Below are positions 50,677 through 60,418 of a DNA stretch of 64,000 bases, piece after piece. The translations under genes and the position numbers were made by a program. Location of the stretch: NCBI RefSeq assembly GCF_000832125.1, contig NZ_JPRK01000009.1, positions 62,001 to 126,000 on the forward strand. The letters run 5' to 3'. The DNA is from Flavobacterium hibernum (lineage in GTDB: Bacteria; Bacteroidota; Bacteroidia; Flavobacteriales; Flavobacteriaceae). The first letter of the stretch is position 1; each line of letters opens with the position of its first letter. The notes under the pieces were generated by a model. It was not told the origin of the DNA. It did no database searches and saw only the letters and a program-made list of their open reading frames with translations.

Positions 50677-52614
50677 TTATTTTTCTTTGTAATACAATTT
50701 CTGATCGATTACTCTATCGTAATAATCTTCTATAAAGGCTTTGCAGTTAAGTTCTATTTCCTGCATTTCGGCATTTCTACTGCTTATCAAATTGTTTTTT
50801 AATTCTTTGTCATTCTTATCATAAAAGCCGAGTGCTTTTTTCCCGTCAAACGTGCAGATGTAGTTTCCTTTAGAAAATTGATAAATTGTACCTGTAGAAT
50901 TAATTACAAATGGTTGCGAAGATTTTTTATCGAACAAACTTCTGCCCCAACTTCTAAATGGTTTAGGATATCCTACCATATCTAATATTGTGGGGTAAAT
51001 ATCTATTTGTTGTGCCAAGTCTGTATCAACACCAACATACTTACTATTGGGCTGATAAATTAAAATAGGAATTGCATATCGATTTATGGCTTTTTCATAT
51101 TCTTCGTAATAAATCTGGTTGCAGTGATCGGCTACCATAACAAATATTGTATTCGAAAACCAGGGTTTCTTTTTGGCTTCGTCAAAAAATCTTTTTAGGG
51201 CGTAATCTGTATATTCTACACATTTATGTATGGGAACTCCTCCTTCGCGAAATCTGTTTTTATATTTTTCGGGAACAACATAAGGTTCATGCGACGAAAC
51301 GGTAAAGACACTGGCAAAAAATGGTGTGGCTTTTTTATCCAGCGTTTTTTCCATGAATTGTAAAAAAGGCTCGTCCCAAATTCCCCAATAACCATCAAAT
51401 TGAGAATCATCATTAAACTCTGTTCTTCCGTAATAATTTTCAATTCCCAAAATATTAGAGAATCCTAAAAATCCCATCGAACCATTTGCAGCGCCATGAA
51501 AAAAAGAAGTATTATATCCTTGACTTTTTAAGGTTGAAGCCAATGATTCTATTTTTTGCTTTGGATATGGCGATGATGTAAAAGCATCTTTAAAAGAAGG
51601 AATTCCTGCTAATACGGATGACATGCCATGAATAGATTGACGCCCGTTTGCATAAGCGTTTGTAAAAATCATACTCTGTTGCGACAAAGAGTCTATAAAT
51701 GGCGTATGACTTTTGTAATTGGGTATTTTAGTGTCTTTATTAAATGCGCCAATATATTCCTTGCCAAAGCTTTCTAGTATAAAAACAACAACATTTGGTT
51801 TTGTTTGTGGATTGTTGTTGTATTGTTTTATGGGTTGTACTTTTTCTAAAATTACTTGTTCGTTTACATCTTGATAGCTTACTTTTTTAAAGCTTTCTGT
51901 AAACATGGTTCTAATAATTGCAAATGGAGTGTTTAGCACAATATCCGAATGGACAATATTGGTTACATGGCGACTAGCGTCTAATAAGTTTATTGGTCTG
52001 GTAGCTTTATTAAAATCGCCTCCTCTTATTCCGCCAATGGTAAGTAAAACAATAATTAAAAAGCTAACTGTCGAAAATCCAAAATAATACACTTTGTTTG
52101 CAGGAACCTCAACTTTAACGGTGACTTTTTTATACAGAAATACCCAAAATGCCGAAAAAATCAGGAATAAAACGGGAACATACCAATAATCAATAATAAA
52201 GCTAAAGAGCAGTGTCATTTTATTAGTTTCGTGTTCTAAAACATTTAAAACCGCAACTGTGGTTCTGGCAAAAGTGTATTTGTAGTAAATAAAATCTACA
52301 AAATTGGTTGCATAGGCAATTAAATTGGTCGTAAAATAAACGTAGAAAACTACTTTTTGATAACCGGCATTTGTGTTTCTATATAAGGGAATTACGGACA
52401 GTAGTATAAAAAGCAAATTGACATACAAAATGGCAGTAGTATCAAATGCCAATCCATAATAACAAAGCGAAATAAACTCAGAAAATGAATCTACTTTTAA
52501 GATGCTTTTATTAAAGAGATAAAATAAAACTCTGGCGAAAAAATAAAAAAGATAGACTAATGAAAGTCTGTAAAAAAAAACTTTAAACTCGTTTAAACGT
52601 AAGTGCTTGAACAT
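50677..52614 (-). CDS. LtaS-like phosphoglycerol/phosphoethanolamine transferase
   Basis: 645 residues. Five N-terminal transmembrane segments (to about 195), then a periplasmic sulfatase-fold domain. Metal/catalytic features: E281 in VVVFILESFGKEY, the nucleophile position occupied by Ser (S327) in ANGRQSIHGMSSVLAG, and the D-H pair in VMVADHCNQIYY. LtaS-family enzymes transfer phosphoglycerol from phosphatidylglycerol; related enzymes transfer phosphoethanolamine. The organism is Gram-negative and has no lipoteichoic acid, so the target is probably a glycan or lipid of the envelope. The Ser-for-Thr nucleophile is worth noting. Followed by a CX5R phosphatase gene. Confidence 0.85.
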   Translation of the reverse strand: MFKHLRLNEFKVFFYRLSLVYLFYFFARVLFYLFNKSILKVDSFSEFISLCYYGLAFDTTAILYVNLLFILLSVIPLYRNTNAGYQKVVFYVYFTTNLIAYATNFVDFIYYKYTFARTTVAVLNVLEHETNKMTLLFSFIIDYWYVPVLFLIFSAFWVFLYKKVTVKVEVPANKVYYFGFSTVSFLIIVLLTIGGIRGGDFNKATRPINLLDASRHVTNIVHSDIVLNTPFAIIRTMFTESFKKVSYQDVNEQVILEKVQPIKQYNNNPQTKPNVVVFILESFGKEYIGAFNKDTKIPNYKSHTPFIDSLSQQSMIFTNAYANGRQSIHGMSSVLAGIPSFKDAFTSSPYPKQKIESLASTLKSQGYNTSFFHGAANGSMGFLGFSNILGIENYYGRTEFNDDSQFDGYWGIWDEPFLQFMEKTLDKKATPFFASVFTVSSHEPYVVPEKYKNRFREGGVPIHKCVEYTDYALKRFFDEAKKKPWFSNTIFVMVADHCNQIYYEEYEKAINRYAIPILIYQPNSKYVGVDTDLAQQIDIYPTILDMVGYPKPFRSWGRSLFDKKSSQPFVINSTGTIYQFSKGNYICTFDGKKALGFYDKNDKELKNNLISSRNAEMQEIELNCKAFIEDYYDRVIDQKLYYKEK

Positions 52615-52822
52615 TTTAGATAAATTATTTTAATGTAATCTGCATAACTTACCACGTAGCGATTATAAATAAACTATTTGGTGGTAATGAAAATCTAAAA
52701 TCAAAAACAATAAAAATTATTTTCTGATTTCAGATTTTACAAATGTAAGAAAATACTACAAACAAATACTTGTAGTGAATTATATTTATAACATATTTCT
52801 TACTTTAAAATAAATCTAAACG
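52615..52822. other. AT-rich gap before the endonuclease terminator, nothing recognised
   Basis: The 301-bp gap between the LtaS-like gene and the endonuclease gene has about 200 bp of AT-rich sequence in which I find no gene or repeat family copy; it must contain the LtaS-like gene's promoter on the minus strand. Confidence 0.5.
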
Positions 52823-52876
52823 AAAAAAAACATCATAATAGCTACAAAACCCGAAGACTTTGTACCTATTATGATG
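52823..52876 (-). terminator. Rho-independent terminator after the exonuclease-family gene
   Basis: On the minus strand CATCATAATAG (52876-52866) pairs with CTATTATGATG (52841-52831) and is followed by a run of eight T. Confidence 0.75.
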
Positions 52877-52915
52877 TTCCTACAATAAGAAATGGTATTA
52901 TTTTACCTTGAATGA

Positions 52916-53992
52916 TTAATTTGTAATCGAAAAAGTTACCAAAACTCCTTTATGATCTGTTGGCCATATACCATTTGGTTTTAAAAACGTGTCCTGATCG
53001 TGGGTCTCCTCTCCTTTCCCTCTTACAATACTACCCGTTGGCCCTACAATTAAGGCATCTGTAAGTGACAATTTTTTGTTGGGATAAAAATAGATAAAAT
53101 CAATACGATCTCTTTCGTCGGCATCTTTCGCCCATAAAAGTTTAGATAACTCCACATCGGTATTATAAGCTGGCCAAGTAAATCCTGGGTATTTAACCGG
53201 ATCAGGATATTTTACTCTATACGAATCCAGAAAACCATTATTTTGAAGCGTTAAACTATTGTGCCACGGTACAACAACTCCGTTATGATCAAATAAATCT
53301 TTGGTTGCCGCTGTCCAATCTAAATGCGATGGCTCATTAAAATCTCCGCCCAAAAGCACCAGATTTCCTTTTTGTTGTTCTTTTAAAGCATCTTTTACAA
53401 AGAGCACAATCTCTTCGTCACGTTGTGAATCTATGTTTTGTTTCAGGATTTTATGTGTATCAACAATAGGTTCTGGTAGTTTTTTCCAATCAATTCCGTC
53501 GTAACCTCTTGGCAAATAACAAGCATAATGTGTATAATCTAAATGTGCCGAGTATACTGCAATACTGGTTTTCTTGTTTAGCTTAATCATACACTTGGTT
53601 ACAGAACTTGAATTTATGGCCGAAGTAGATTCAATAGGAAATTTTGACAAAATAACGGCATCACTTTTAAGACTGGAACTATAAAAAGTTGTTCCTTTTG
53701 CTTTTAGTACTTCTAAAATATGTTGCGTAAAAATGACTCCATTGTAATTTCGCACTTCACTCAGCAAAACAATATCGGCTTCTGACTGAAGGATTACATC
53801 TGCAATTGCATCAAATCCTCCTTTTACTGAGGTTCCTTCGTGCCACGTATTTAACGAAAGTACTTTTAACTGCCCTTTAAAATCCTTTTCTACCAAAGAC
53901 ATGTTGGAAGTTTTAATACTAAAAGCAGTCATAGCGCTTACCGCTGTTCCAAAAAATAGCAAAGTAGCAAGGAATAATATTTTATTTTTCAT
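52916..53992 (-). CDS. Secreted endonuclease/exonuclease/phosphatase family protein
   Basis: 358 residues from ATG 53992. The frame extends 25 codons upstream, but only this start places the signal peptide (ILFLATLLFFGTAVSA). The EEP fold motifs are all seen: LSLNTW with N48, LLSEV with E79, GGDFNE, a DRIDFIYF motif and the terminal WPTDHKGV with His. Members hydrolyse phosphodiester or phosphomonoester bonds; as a secreted protein it may act on nucleic acids or phospholipids (not determined). Single gene with its own terminator. Confidence 0.85.
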   Translation of the reverse strand: MKNKILFLATLLFFGTAVSAMTAFSIKTSNMSLVEKDFKGQLKVLSLNTWHEGTSVKGGFDAIADVILQSEADIVLLSEVRNYNGVIFTQHILEVLKAKGTTFYSSSLKSDAVILSKFPIESTSAINSSSVTKCMIKLNKKTSIAVYSAHLDYTHYACYLPRGYDGIDWKKLPEPIVDTHKILKQNIDSQRDEEIVLFVKDALKEQQKGNLVLLGGDFNEPSHLDWTAATKDLFDHNGVVVPWHNSLTLQNNGFLDSYRVKYPDPVKYPGFTWPAYNTDVELSKLLWAKDADERDRIDFIYFYPNKKLSLTDALIVGPTGSIVRGKGEETHDQDTFLKPNGIWPTDHKGVLVTFSITN

Positions 53993-54225
53993 TGAATAAT
54001 TTATAAAAAGAGTTTTTACTTCTATTATTAATTTGCCAAATTCAAACTGTACTCGAATGCAAATCAATGCTGAAATTTAATATTAAAATCTATTGATTCC
54101 AATTTTAGCTTTAAAAATCAAAACCACAAATCATACTGATTGATTCTCAGTACAATTTGTGGTTTTAATTAAGGCAATTAAGTTGTGTAAAATTATTGGC
54201 TTTAAATCTTTACAAATAAAATGTT

Positions 54226-55155
54226 CTATTTGTAAATAAAGCTCATCTTAACATCTGTAAACTTTTTAAAGTTTGTCGAATTCACTTCTGTTATTGTTGT
54301 TCCCGACATTAAAATTTCGGCTAATCTACCAAACTCATCAAGATTTCTTTTTAGTGTAATACTATTAAAAGCTGTTGGTTGAGGCAGGTAATTTTTATAA
54401 ATATTATCAATTTTAATAACATTGTTGGTGCTTTTTTTACCTATTCTGTCTTTAACCACAATGTCCATTCCGTAATTAAAGGCGTAAAAAAATGGCGTTT
54501 CGTAAATCATGTCACCCATATTGATGTAAGGACTATTGTCGTAAGTATAATTAACCTCAACGACTTCTCCAGAATATCCTGTTTCTTTCATTTGAGTAAC
54601 ATTACCGTTCTCAATTTTATAATCTACTTGTCTGTTTAAACGATAGTTTTTTCCGTTGTTACTACTTCCGTAATACTCTAATCTTGTAAGGTAATTATTG
54701 GTATATTTAAACAATACAGAGTCCTTGCTTGAACTACGAACTTCTTTAGTCGATTCTACTACATCAAAACTACTGTTTACCATTAATGTGATATTACCAT
54801 TTTGCAAATGCAACGATCTCTTCGAATTTTGTTTAAAACCAGCTATTGGGTCATCTAACATATCAATTTCGATCAAATTATCATTTATATACGTAACGCC
54901 ATAAACCCAACCTGTAAAACTAATTTTGTTGACTCTTTTTAAATCATCATATTCATAAGTTTGCGGATCTCTAGAATAGCCAATATCCATAGATTTTGGG
55001 TAAAGAATTGAAACTAATTTTTGATTGGCAGGATTAATAACTTCTGGTTGTACAGGATTTGGTTTTGTTGGAGAATCTCCAGAATCTGAAGAGCAGGAAG
55101 TAATTGTAAAAAAAATAAATGGTAATAAAAATAATAGTAATTTTTCTGATCTCAT
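54226..55155 (-). CDS. Hypothetical lipoprotein, RHS-like strands
   Basis: 309 residues. Signal with lipobox TITSC (C21), then a flexible Ser/Asp/Pro-rich linker (SSDSGDSPTKPNPVQPE) typical of Bacteroidota surface lipoproteins. Beta-rich body with RHS/YD-like strands (YEYDDLKRVNKISF; VNYTYDNSPYINMGD), which suggests a secreted ligand-binding domain. Not recognised as a family. Single gene; opposite strand to the methyltransferase-oxidase pair. Confidence 0.65.
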   Translation of the reverse strand: MRSEKLLLFLLPFIFFTITSCSSDSGDSPTKPNPVQPEVINPANQKLVSILYPKSMDIGYSRDPQTYEYDDLKRVNKISFTGWVYGVTYINDNLIEIDMLDDPIAGFKQNSKRSLHLQNGNITLMVNSSFDVVESTKEVRSSSKDSVLFKYTNNYLTRLEYYGSSNNGKNYRLNRQVDYKIENGNVTQMKETGYSGEVVEVNYTYDNSPYINMGDMIYETPFFYAFNYGMDIVVKDRIGKKSTNNVIKIDNIYKNYLPQPTAFNSITLKRNLDEFGRLAEILMSGTTITEVNSTNFKKFTDVKMSFIYK

Positions 55156-55337
55156 ATTTAATTTGTTTTTGATTGGGGTTAGTAAAACAGGAACATATCC
55201 TTAATTTTCCGATGCCAAATGTAAAAATTTTATTATCAAAAATAAAAGCAAAAAAGCAGTTATTCGAATTCTTTTTTAATTATGAAATTAGTTTTTTGTA
55301 AGCATAATCACTATGTTTGGCAGCATAAAAATAAATT

Positions 55338-56279
55338 ATGAAGAGACGGAATTTTCTTAAATCAACGCTGCTTTTTGTTACATCGGTACAAGTGTTTCCC
55401 AACACGATTTTAAATTTGACTTTAGAAGTTCGAAACAACTTCAAATACATTTATACGAACGCGAAGCTTAAAAATCAGTTCTTTCTGTTTTTAAAAAATG
55501 TATTCAATTTATATCCTGAAAAAAAATTCCACGACTTAATTTATCAAAACACCATTGCAAAAAATACAGACAAAGAGATTTATTTAGCCACACAATCTAA
55601 GTTGGACGATATAACTCCTATGCTTTCCACCTTCCGTTATCAGCTTCCGGCTTTGATGCATCAAAAAAATGAAATGTCTGTCGAAACAGTTTCTTTACTA
55701 GGCGAAGGCAGTTCGTATAACGGATATTTAGAAATTGGTTCTTCGGGCAGGTATTTAGATTATCTGGAAGAAAGCGTTTCTATAAAAGGAAAAAGATATT
55801 ATGCCGATGGCCGAAAACCTAAATATTCTTTTTCTGAAATGGTCGATCGAGGTCAAATCGCCGTTGGTGCAGAATATATTCAGTTTACAGATTACAAAAC
55901 CAAATTTGCAGACCACGTACCCAAAAACAGTTTAGACCTAGTAACGGTATACATTGGTTTTCATCATTGCCCTTTAGATTTGCGAACGCAATACATTTCG
56001 TCTATTAGAGATACAATGCGAATTGGCGGAAAATTGATTTTAAGAGATCATAATTGCGATACCGAAGATCAAAAAGTATTGGTGGCCTTGGCGCACGATG
56101 TTTTTAATTTGGGCGTAAACGAAACCTGGGAATACAACAGTAAGGAAGTAAGAAACTTTTATTCGTTAGATTTTATTATTGATTTTGTCGAAAAAATCGG
56201 GTTCAAGTTTCATCAAAAAACCTTGTATCAAAAAGGAGATCCTACAAAAAATGCCTTAATGCTTTTTACAAAAATATAA
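55338..56279 (+). CDS. Class I SAM methyltransferase-like protein with a twin-arginine N-terminus
   Basis: 313 residues. The N-terminus MKRRNFLKSTLLFVTSVQVFPNT has the R-R-x-F-L-K pattern and hydrophobic run of a Tat signal, which is unexpected for an SAM enzyme. Motif I at YLEIGSSGRYL (about 130-140), and DLVTVYIGFHHCPLDLRTQYISSIRDTMRIGGKLILRDHN resembles motif IV and the following strand. Possible alternatives: a bacterial protein whose N-terminus only mimics a Tat signal, or an exported protein that lost methyl transfer. It is 17 bp upstream of the oxidase gene and probably co-transcribed. Confidence 0.65.
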   Translation: MKRRNFLKSTLLFVTSVQVFPNTILNLTLEVRNNFKYIYTNAKLKNQFFLFLKNVFNLYPEKKFHDLIYQNTIAKNTDKEIYLATQSKLDDITPMLSTFRYQLPALMHQKNEMSVETVSLLGEGSSYNGYLEIGSSGRYLDYLEESVSIKGKRYYADGRKPKYSFSEMVDRGQIAVGAEYIQFTDYKTKFADHVPKNSLDLVTVYIGFHHCPLDLRTQYISSIRDTMRIGGKLILRDHNCDTEDQKVLVALAHDVFNLGVNETWEYNSKEVRNFYSLDFIIDFVEKIGFKFHQKTLYQKGDPTKNALMLFTKI

Positions 56280-56296
56280 TCACCGTACTTTCTTCC

Positions 56297-58813
56297 ATGA
56301 AAAAAATCTACCGTTTGATTCAAATTCTCTTTGTCTATTTTATAAAAATTATAAAGTTTCTATACACCCGAATCAAAAAGTCGATTCGATATATTAATAG
56401 CAAAAAGCGCTTAGCAATTCCGTTTTATAGTTTTCTTGCGTTTGTAATCTATATCTTTTTATTAATACAATTTTCGGGAGATCCTGCATTTGATAAAACA
56501 CTTGAGAACAAAACCTTAAATGATGTTACAAAACTGAATCCTATTCAGGTTAATAAAATCATCGAACCCAAAACGGTAAATGAAATTGTTTCTGCTATAA
56601 AAAATACCACCGGCCCCATTTCTATTGGTGGAGGAAAATACAGTATGGGCGGACAAACGGCTTTCGAAAATAGTTTACATATCGACATGAGACTGTTTAA
56701 TAAAATCGTCAATATTGATACTACAAAAAAGCAAATTACAGTACAAGCCGGAATTCGATGGAGAGACATTCAAAAAGTAATTGATCCTTTGAATTTGTCT
56801 ATAAAGATCATGCAAACTTATTCTAATTTTACGGTTGGCGGCGCAATATCTGTAAATTGTCACGGAAGGTATATTGGTCACGGTCCTATAATTTCATCGG
56901 TATTAGAACTAAAAATTATTACTGCAAATGGCGATATCATAATTGCTAACCGAGATGTAAACCAAGATGTTTTTAATGCCGCAATTGGTGGTTATGGCGG
57001 TATTGGAGTAATTGCCGAAGCTACTTTACAATTGGTAGACAATGTAAAAGTCGAAAGATTTCATGAAGTAATGCCTATTGAAGATTACAAAGCTTATTTT
57101 GATAAAAATATTCGTAGCAATGAAAATGTAGTTTTTCAGAATGGAAATTTATATCCGCCTAAATACGATAAAATAATGAGCGTTTCCTGGCAAAAAACCA
57201 CAAAACCGCTAACAGATAAAGATCGTTTAATACCCGAAGATGAAAATTATTGGCTCGAATCGCATATGGCAGGAGTTGTATCCTGGGGAAATTCAGGAAA
57301 ATGGATTCGAGAATATACGATTGATCCTTTGTATTACATTCCTAAAACGGTACGATGGAGAAATAAAGAAGCTAGTTATGATGTAAAAGAATTAGAGCCT
57401 TCTTCGCGAGAAAAAACAACTTACGTATTGCAGGAATATTTTATTCCGGTAGAAAACATAAAATCGTTTATTCCGAAAATGAGTGCTGTTTTTCAAAACA
57501 ATAAAGTCAATGTAATCAATGTTTCGCTCAGACATGCTTTGCCTGATCATGAAAGTTATCTTTCGTGGGCAAGAAAAGAAGTTTTTGCCTTTGTAATTTA
57601 CTATAAACAAGGTACAAATCAGGAAGCAAAAGATCTTGTAAAAAAATGGACGCTTGAAATGACTGATGCTATTTTGAGCGAAAACGGAACTTGGTATCTT
57701 CCGTATCAGCCACACGCAACGGTCGAACAATTTCAAAAAGGATATCCGGACAGCAATAAATACTTTGAATTAAAAAACAAACTAGACCCAAATCAGCGAT
57801 TTACAAATAAGCTATTAGACAAATACAATCCTTATGCGAAAAATATATTCGCCGAAGAAAAAAAGAAAACAAAAGACTATTTTAGAGCCGAAGAACAAAC
57901 TGTTCTAACTGTTCCGGAATGGTATTTAGTGTACAATCCAAAAGAGTACGCAAATTATTTAGAAAGCGGTAAAAACCCTTCAGATTTTCCTTTTTACAAA
58001 TCTATTGATGAATACTGGAAACTTTATGATCGTTCTCTAAAATTGACTTCAAAAGCTTATCCTGAAAACGGCGAATATAAAACGATGCTTCAGGTTATTG
58101 GCGTAAGTATGACAATGGAATATGGTGCTAAGATTCTTTATGAAAATACCATTGGAAGATTCTTTTCTTTATTCGCGGAAGAAAAATCATCTGAATCTGA
58201 GAAAGTAATTATTGAAGCTCAAAAAGCATATAGCGATTTTATTTACCAAACCGCATGGTACGAGTTTAAGTTTTTACCTTGGATTACGAAAGTTTGGACA
58301 GCATCTGAAAAATCAGATCACAGTATACTTCGAAAATGGGAAAGAACATTTCTTTTCACTATCGAGTTTTCATTTAAAGCTTTTTATTCTCAACTAATCG
58401 AATGGGCAGCAAAGTCTACTTATGAAACTCCGGCCGACAAAATTTATTTGATTGTTTCTAATGTCGATTCTATTAAAGAAAGCAAGGATATAAAAATTAT
58501 CAAAAGAGATCGCGACAAAATGATGATTGCCATAACAAGATGGGAAGTTTTTACAAAAAAAATGATTGAACTCTCTAAACAAGATGTAAAAATCTTCGAG
58601 ATTTCCGGCAACGACGAAATTGCAGTTTCTACGATTATGAATAAATCACAAGACATAAAGTTGCAAGACATAAAACTATTGTATCAATCCAGAATTGTTA
58701 CCGATGAAAAGCTAAAAAGAATTGTTTATCTTTTACCTGTTGAAAAACTATTACCTTTTATTAAAAATTTACAAAGTAACAATGTTACTGTTGAGCATGT
58801 TTATGATTATTAA
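56297..58813 (+). CDS. Membrane-anchored FAD-linked oxidase with a large unrecognised C-terminal module
   Basis: 838 residues. One N-terminal transmembrane segment (about 41-58), then a PCMH/VAO-type FAD domain (about 75-513): ISIGGGKYSMGGQ (111-120), then VGGAISVNCHGRYIGHGPIISSVLELKIITANG (180-212). The position usually occupied by the covalent flavin His in the first loop is Lys (K114), so FAD may be non-covalent. From about 530 to 838 comes a region I do not recognise (VPEWYLVYNPKEYANYL, YKTMLQVIGVSMTMEYGAKILYENTIG). The FAD part resembles sugar lactone or alditol oxidases. Co-transcribed with the methyltransferase-like gene (17 bp). Function unknown. Confidence 0.7.
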   Translation: MKKIYRLIQILFVYFIKIIKFLYTRIKKSIRYINSKKRLAIPFYSFLAFVIYIFLLIQFSGDPAFDKTLENKTLNDVTKLNPIQVNKIIEPKTVNEIVSAIKNTTGPISIGGGKYSMGGQTAFENSLHIDMRLFNKIVNIDTTKKQITVQAGIRWRDIQKVIDPLNLSIKIMQTYSNFTVGGAISVNCHGRYIGHGPIISSVLELKIITANGDIIIANRDVNQDVFNAAIGGYGGIGVIAEATLQLVDNVKVERFHEVMPIEDYKAYFDKNIRSNENVVFQNGNLYPPKYDKIMSVSWQKTTKPLTDKDRLIPEDENYWLESHMAGVVSWGNSGKWIREYTIDPLYYIPKTVRWRNKEASYDVKELEPSSREKTTYVLQEYFIPVENIKSFIPKMSAVFQNNKVNVINVSLRHALPDHESYLSWARKEVFAFVIYYKQGTNQEAKDLVKKWTLEMTDAILSENGTWYLPYQPHATVEQFQKGYPDSNKYFELKNKLDPNQRFTNKLLDKYNPYAKNIFAEEKKKTKDYFRAEEQTVLTVPEWYLVYNPKEYANYLESGKNPSDFPFYKSIDEYWKLYDRSLKLTSKAYPENGEYKTMLQVIGVSMTMEYGAKILYENTIGRFFSLFAEEKSSESEKVIIEAQKAYSDFIYQTAWYEFKFLPWITKVWTASEKSDHSILRKWERTFLFTIEFSFKAFYSQLIEWAAKSTYETPADKIYLIVSNVDSIKESKDIKIIKRDRDKMMIAITRWEVFTKKMIELSKQDVKIFEISGNDEIAVSTIMNKSQDIKLQDIKLLYQSRIVTDEKLKRIVYLLPVEKLLPFIKNLQSNNVTVEHVYDY

Positions 58814-58840
58814 ATAACCGAACGCTTACAAATTTTAAAA

Positions 58841-59134
58841 ATGGAAAAACTCTTTCTAATTATATTAATTGTACAAATGCTATGTTATGGTTTAGTTGAT
58901 TACTTTAAAATCAAATATGGAAGACTAATTGTGCTTTCAATATTTTTATCACTTTTTTTAATCTTCTTTCCTATTTATTTCAAGATTGACGACGAAAAAC
59001 AAAAAACATCACTTATTTGTATTTACAATGCATTTGCTTATTTTGAAATCTATTGGAATATTGGTTTAACACTAGTTTTATCTTCTCATTTCGTTTACTA
59101 CTATTTGATTAATCGAAAACCAAAAAGTACTTAA
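58841..59134 (+). CDS. Small membrane protein, three transmembrane segments
   Basis: 97 residues with three hydrophobic segments: LFLIILIVQMLCYGLVDYF, LIVLSIFLSLFLIFFPIYF and YWNIGLTLVLSSHFVYYYL. It begins 28 bp after the oxidase stop on the same strand, so it may be the last gene of that unit. No family is recognised. Hydrophobicity profile rather than sequence conservation supports it as a real gene. Confidence 0.55.
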   Translation: MEKLFLIILIVQMLCYGLVDYFKIKYGRLIVLSIFLSLFLIFFPIYFKIDDEKQKTSLICIYNAFAYFEIYWNIGLTLVLSSHFVYYYLINRKPKST

Positions 59135-59183
59135 TTTACTTTATGTAAAATCTAAATTTTTATAACTCCAATAAAAAAAACCT

Positions 59184-59819
59184 ATGAACCAAAAAATTAT
59201 AAAAACACTTTTAATCTTTATTTCATTAATAGTAGTTGCTTGCGGGAAAAAAGATTCTAATAAACCTTTTGATGAAGGAAATGTAAAGGATGAAATCTAC
59301 ACTAGTAAAGAAATTGGCTGGACATTAGAAATTCCCAAAGGCTGGTCTATTATATCCAGAGATAAAATGGAAAAAAATGATGAAAAAGGCCAAAAAGCGC
59401 TTGAAAAATCATCTGGCAAAAGAGTAGATATGAGTGCTTTAAAACACCTAATCAGTTTTCAGAAAGACAATTTCAATCTCTTTGTTTCAACTTCGGAACC
59501 ATATAAAGAACTGAATCCTGGAGATCACAAAAAAAATGGTAAAACTGTACGAGAGTTAATTTATCAAACCTACATAGATCATGATATCAAAGCCGATTCA
59601 TCATCAAGAAAAGAAATTATACAAGGCCTTGAATTTGATGCATATTATGTCACCATTTATGCTCCAGATGGAAAAGTAATTCTAAACCAAATTTTATACA
59701 ACAAGCTTATTAATGGTTATGATTTTGGCGTAAACATAAATTACAACAATGAAAATGACAAAAATACTATGGTTGACGCGTTTAAAAAATCTAAGTTTAA
59801 CCGTCGATTAAAGCAATAA
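59184..59819 (+). CDS. Hypothetical lipoprotein
   Basis: 211 residues. Signal peptide with lipobox LIVVAC (C20) and a Lys-rich start of the mature part. EIGWTLEIPKGWSIISRDKM is the strand pattern seen in PsbP/MOG1-like domains of small lipoproteins, but this is a weak resemblance. No active site. Stands on the same strand as the preceding genes with a 49-bp gap. Confidence 0.6.
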   Translation: MNQKIIKTLLIFISLIVVACGKKDSNKPFDEGNVKDEIYTSKEIGWTLEIPKGWSIISRDKMEKNDEKGQKALEKSSGKRVDMSALKHLISFQKDNFNLFVSTSEPYKELNPGDHKKNGKTVRELIYQTYIDHDIKADSSSRKEIIQGLEFDAYYVTIYAPDGKVILNQILYNKLINGYDFGVNINYNNENDKNTMVDAFKKSKFNRRLKQ

Positions 59820-59859
59820 TTTTAAATTAATATACAAATAATTAAGTGTATAGCATACC

Positions 59860-60366
59860 ATGATTACAAAAGCAACATTACAAGATATTCCTGCATTAAC
59901 GATATTAATTAATTCTGCATACAGAGGAGAAACCTCAAAAAAAGGCTGGACTACCGAAGCCAATTTATTAGAAGGAAAAAGAACCAATGAAGAAGAACTA
60001 ACAGAAACATTACTGGATCCTAAAAATACAATTCTGAAATTTACAGATAACAATACAATTATTGGTTCGGTTTTATTGATTGAAAAGGAACATCAATTGT
60101 ACTTGGGAATGCTTACCGTTTCGCCAGAACTTCAAAACAGTGGAATTGGAAAAAAACTTTTGGCTGAAGCCGAAAATCACGCCAAAGCTTTAGGTTTATC
60201 TAGTATTATTATGACGGTAATTTCTGTTCGTGAAGAGCTTGTTGCGTGGTACAAACGTCACGGATATGTTGATACTGGCGAAAGAGAAGCTTTTCCTGAA
60301 AGCGAAATTCATGTTACGATTTCGGAAAACCCTTTGGAGTTTATTTATTTGGAGAAGAAAATTTAA
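59860..60366 (+). CDS. GNAT family N-acetyltransferase
   Basis: 168 residues with a clear GNAT fold: first strand MITKATLQDIPALTILINSAYRGE, motif A in LYLGMLTVSPELQNSGIGKKLLAEAENHAKAL (acetyl-CoA loop Q-x-S-G-I-G-K), motif B VAWYKRHGYVDTGERE. Substrate not determined. Lies 40 bp after the lipoprotein gene; possibly the same transcript. Confidence 0.9.
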   Translation: MITKATLQDIPALTILINSAYRGETSKKGWTTEANLLEGKRTNEEELTETLLDPKNTILKFTDNNTIIGSVLLIEKEHQLYLGMLTVSPELQNSGIGKKLLAEAENHAKALGLSSIIMTVISVREELVAWYKRHGYVDTGEREAFPESEIHVTISENPLEFIYLEKKI

Positions 60367-60418
60367 GGGTCAAGAAAACAATCCGTTTTACTTTTGATTT
60401 CTCATTAAAAATAGAAAA

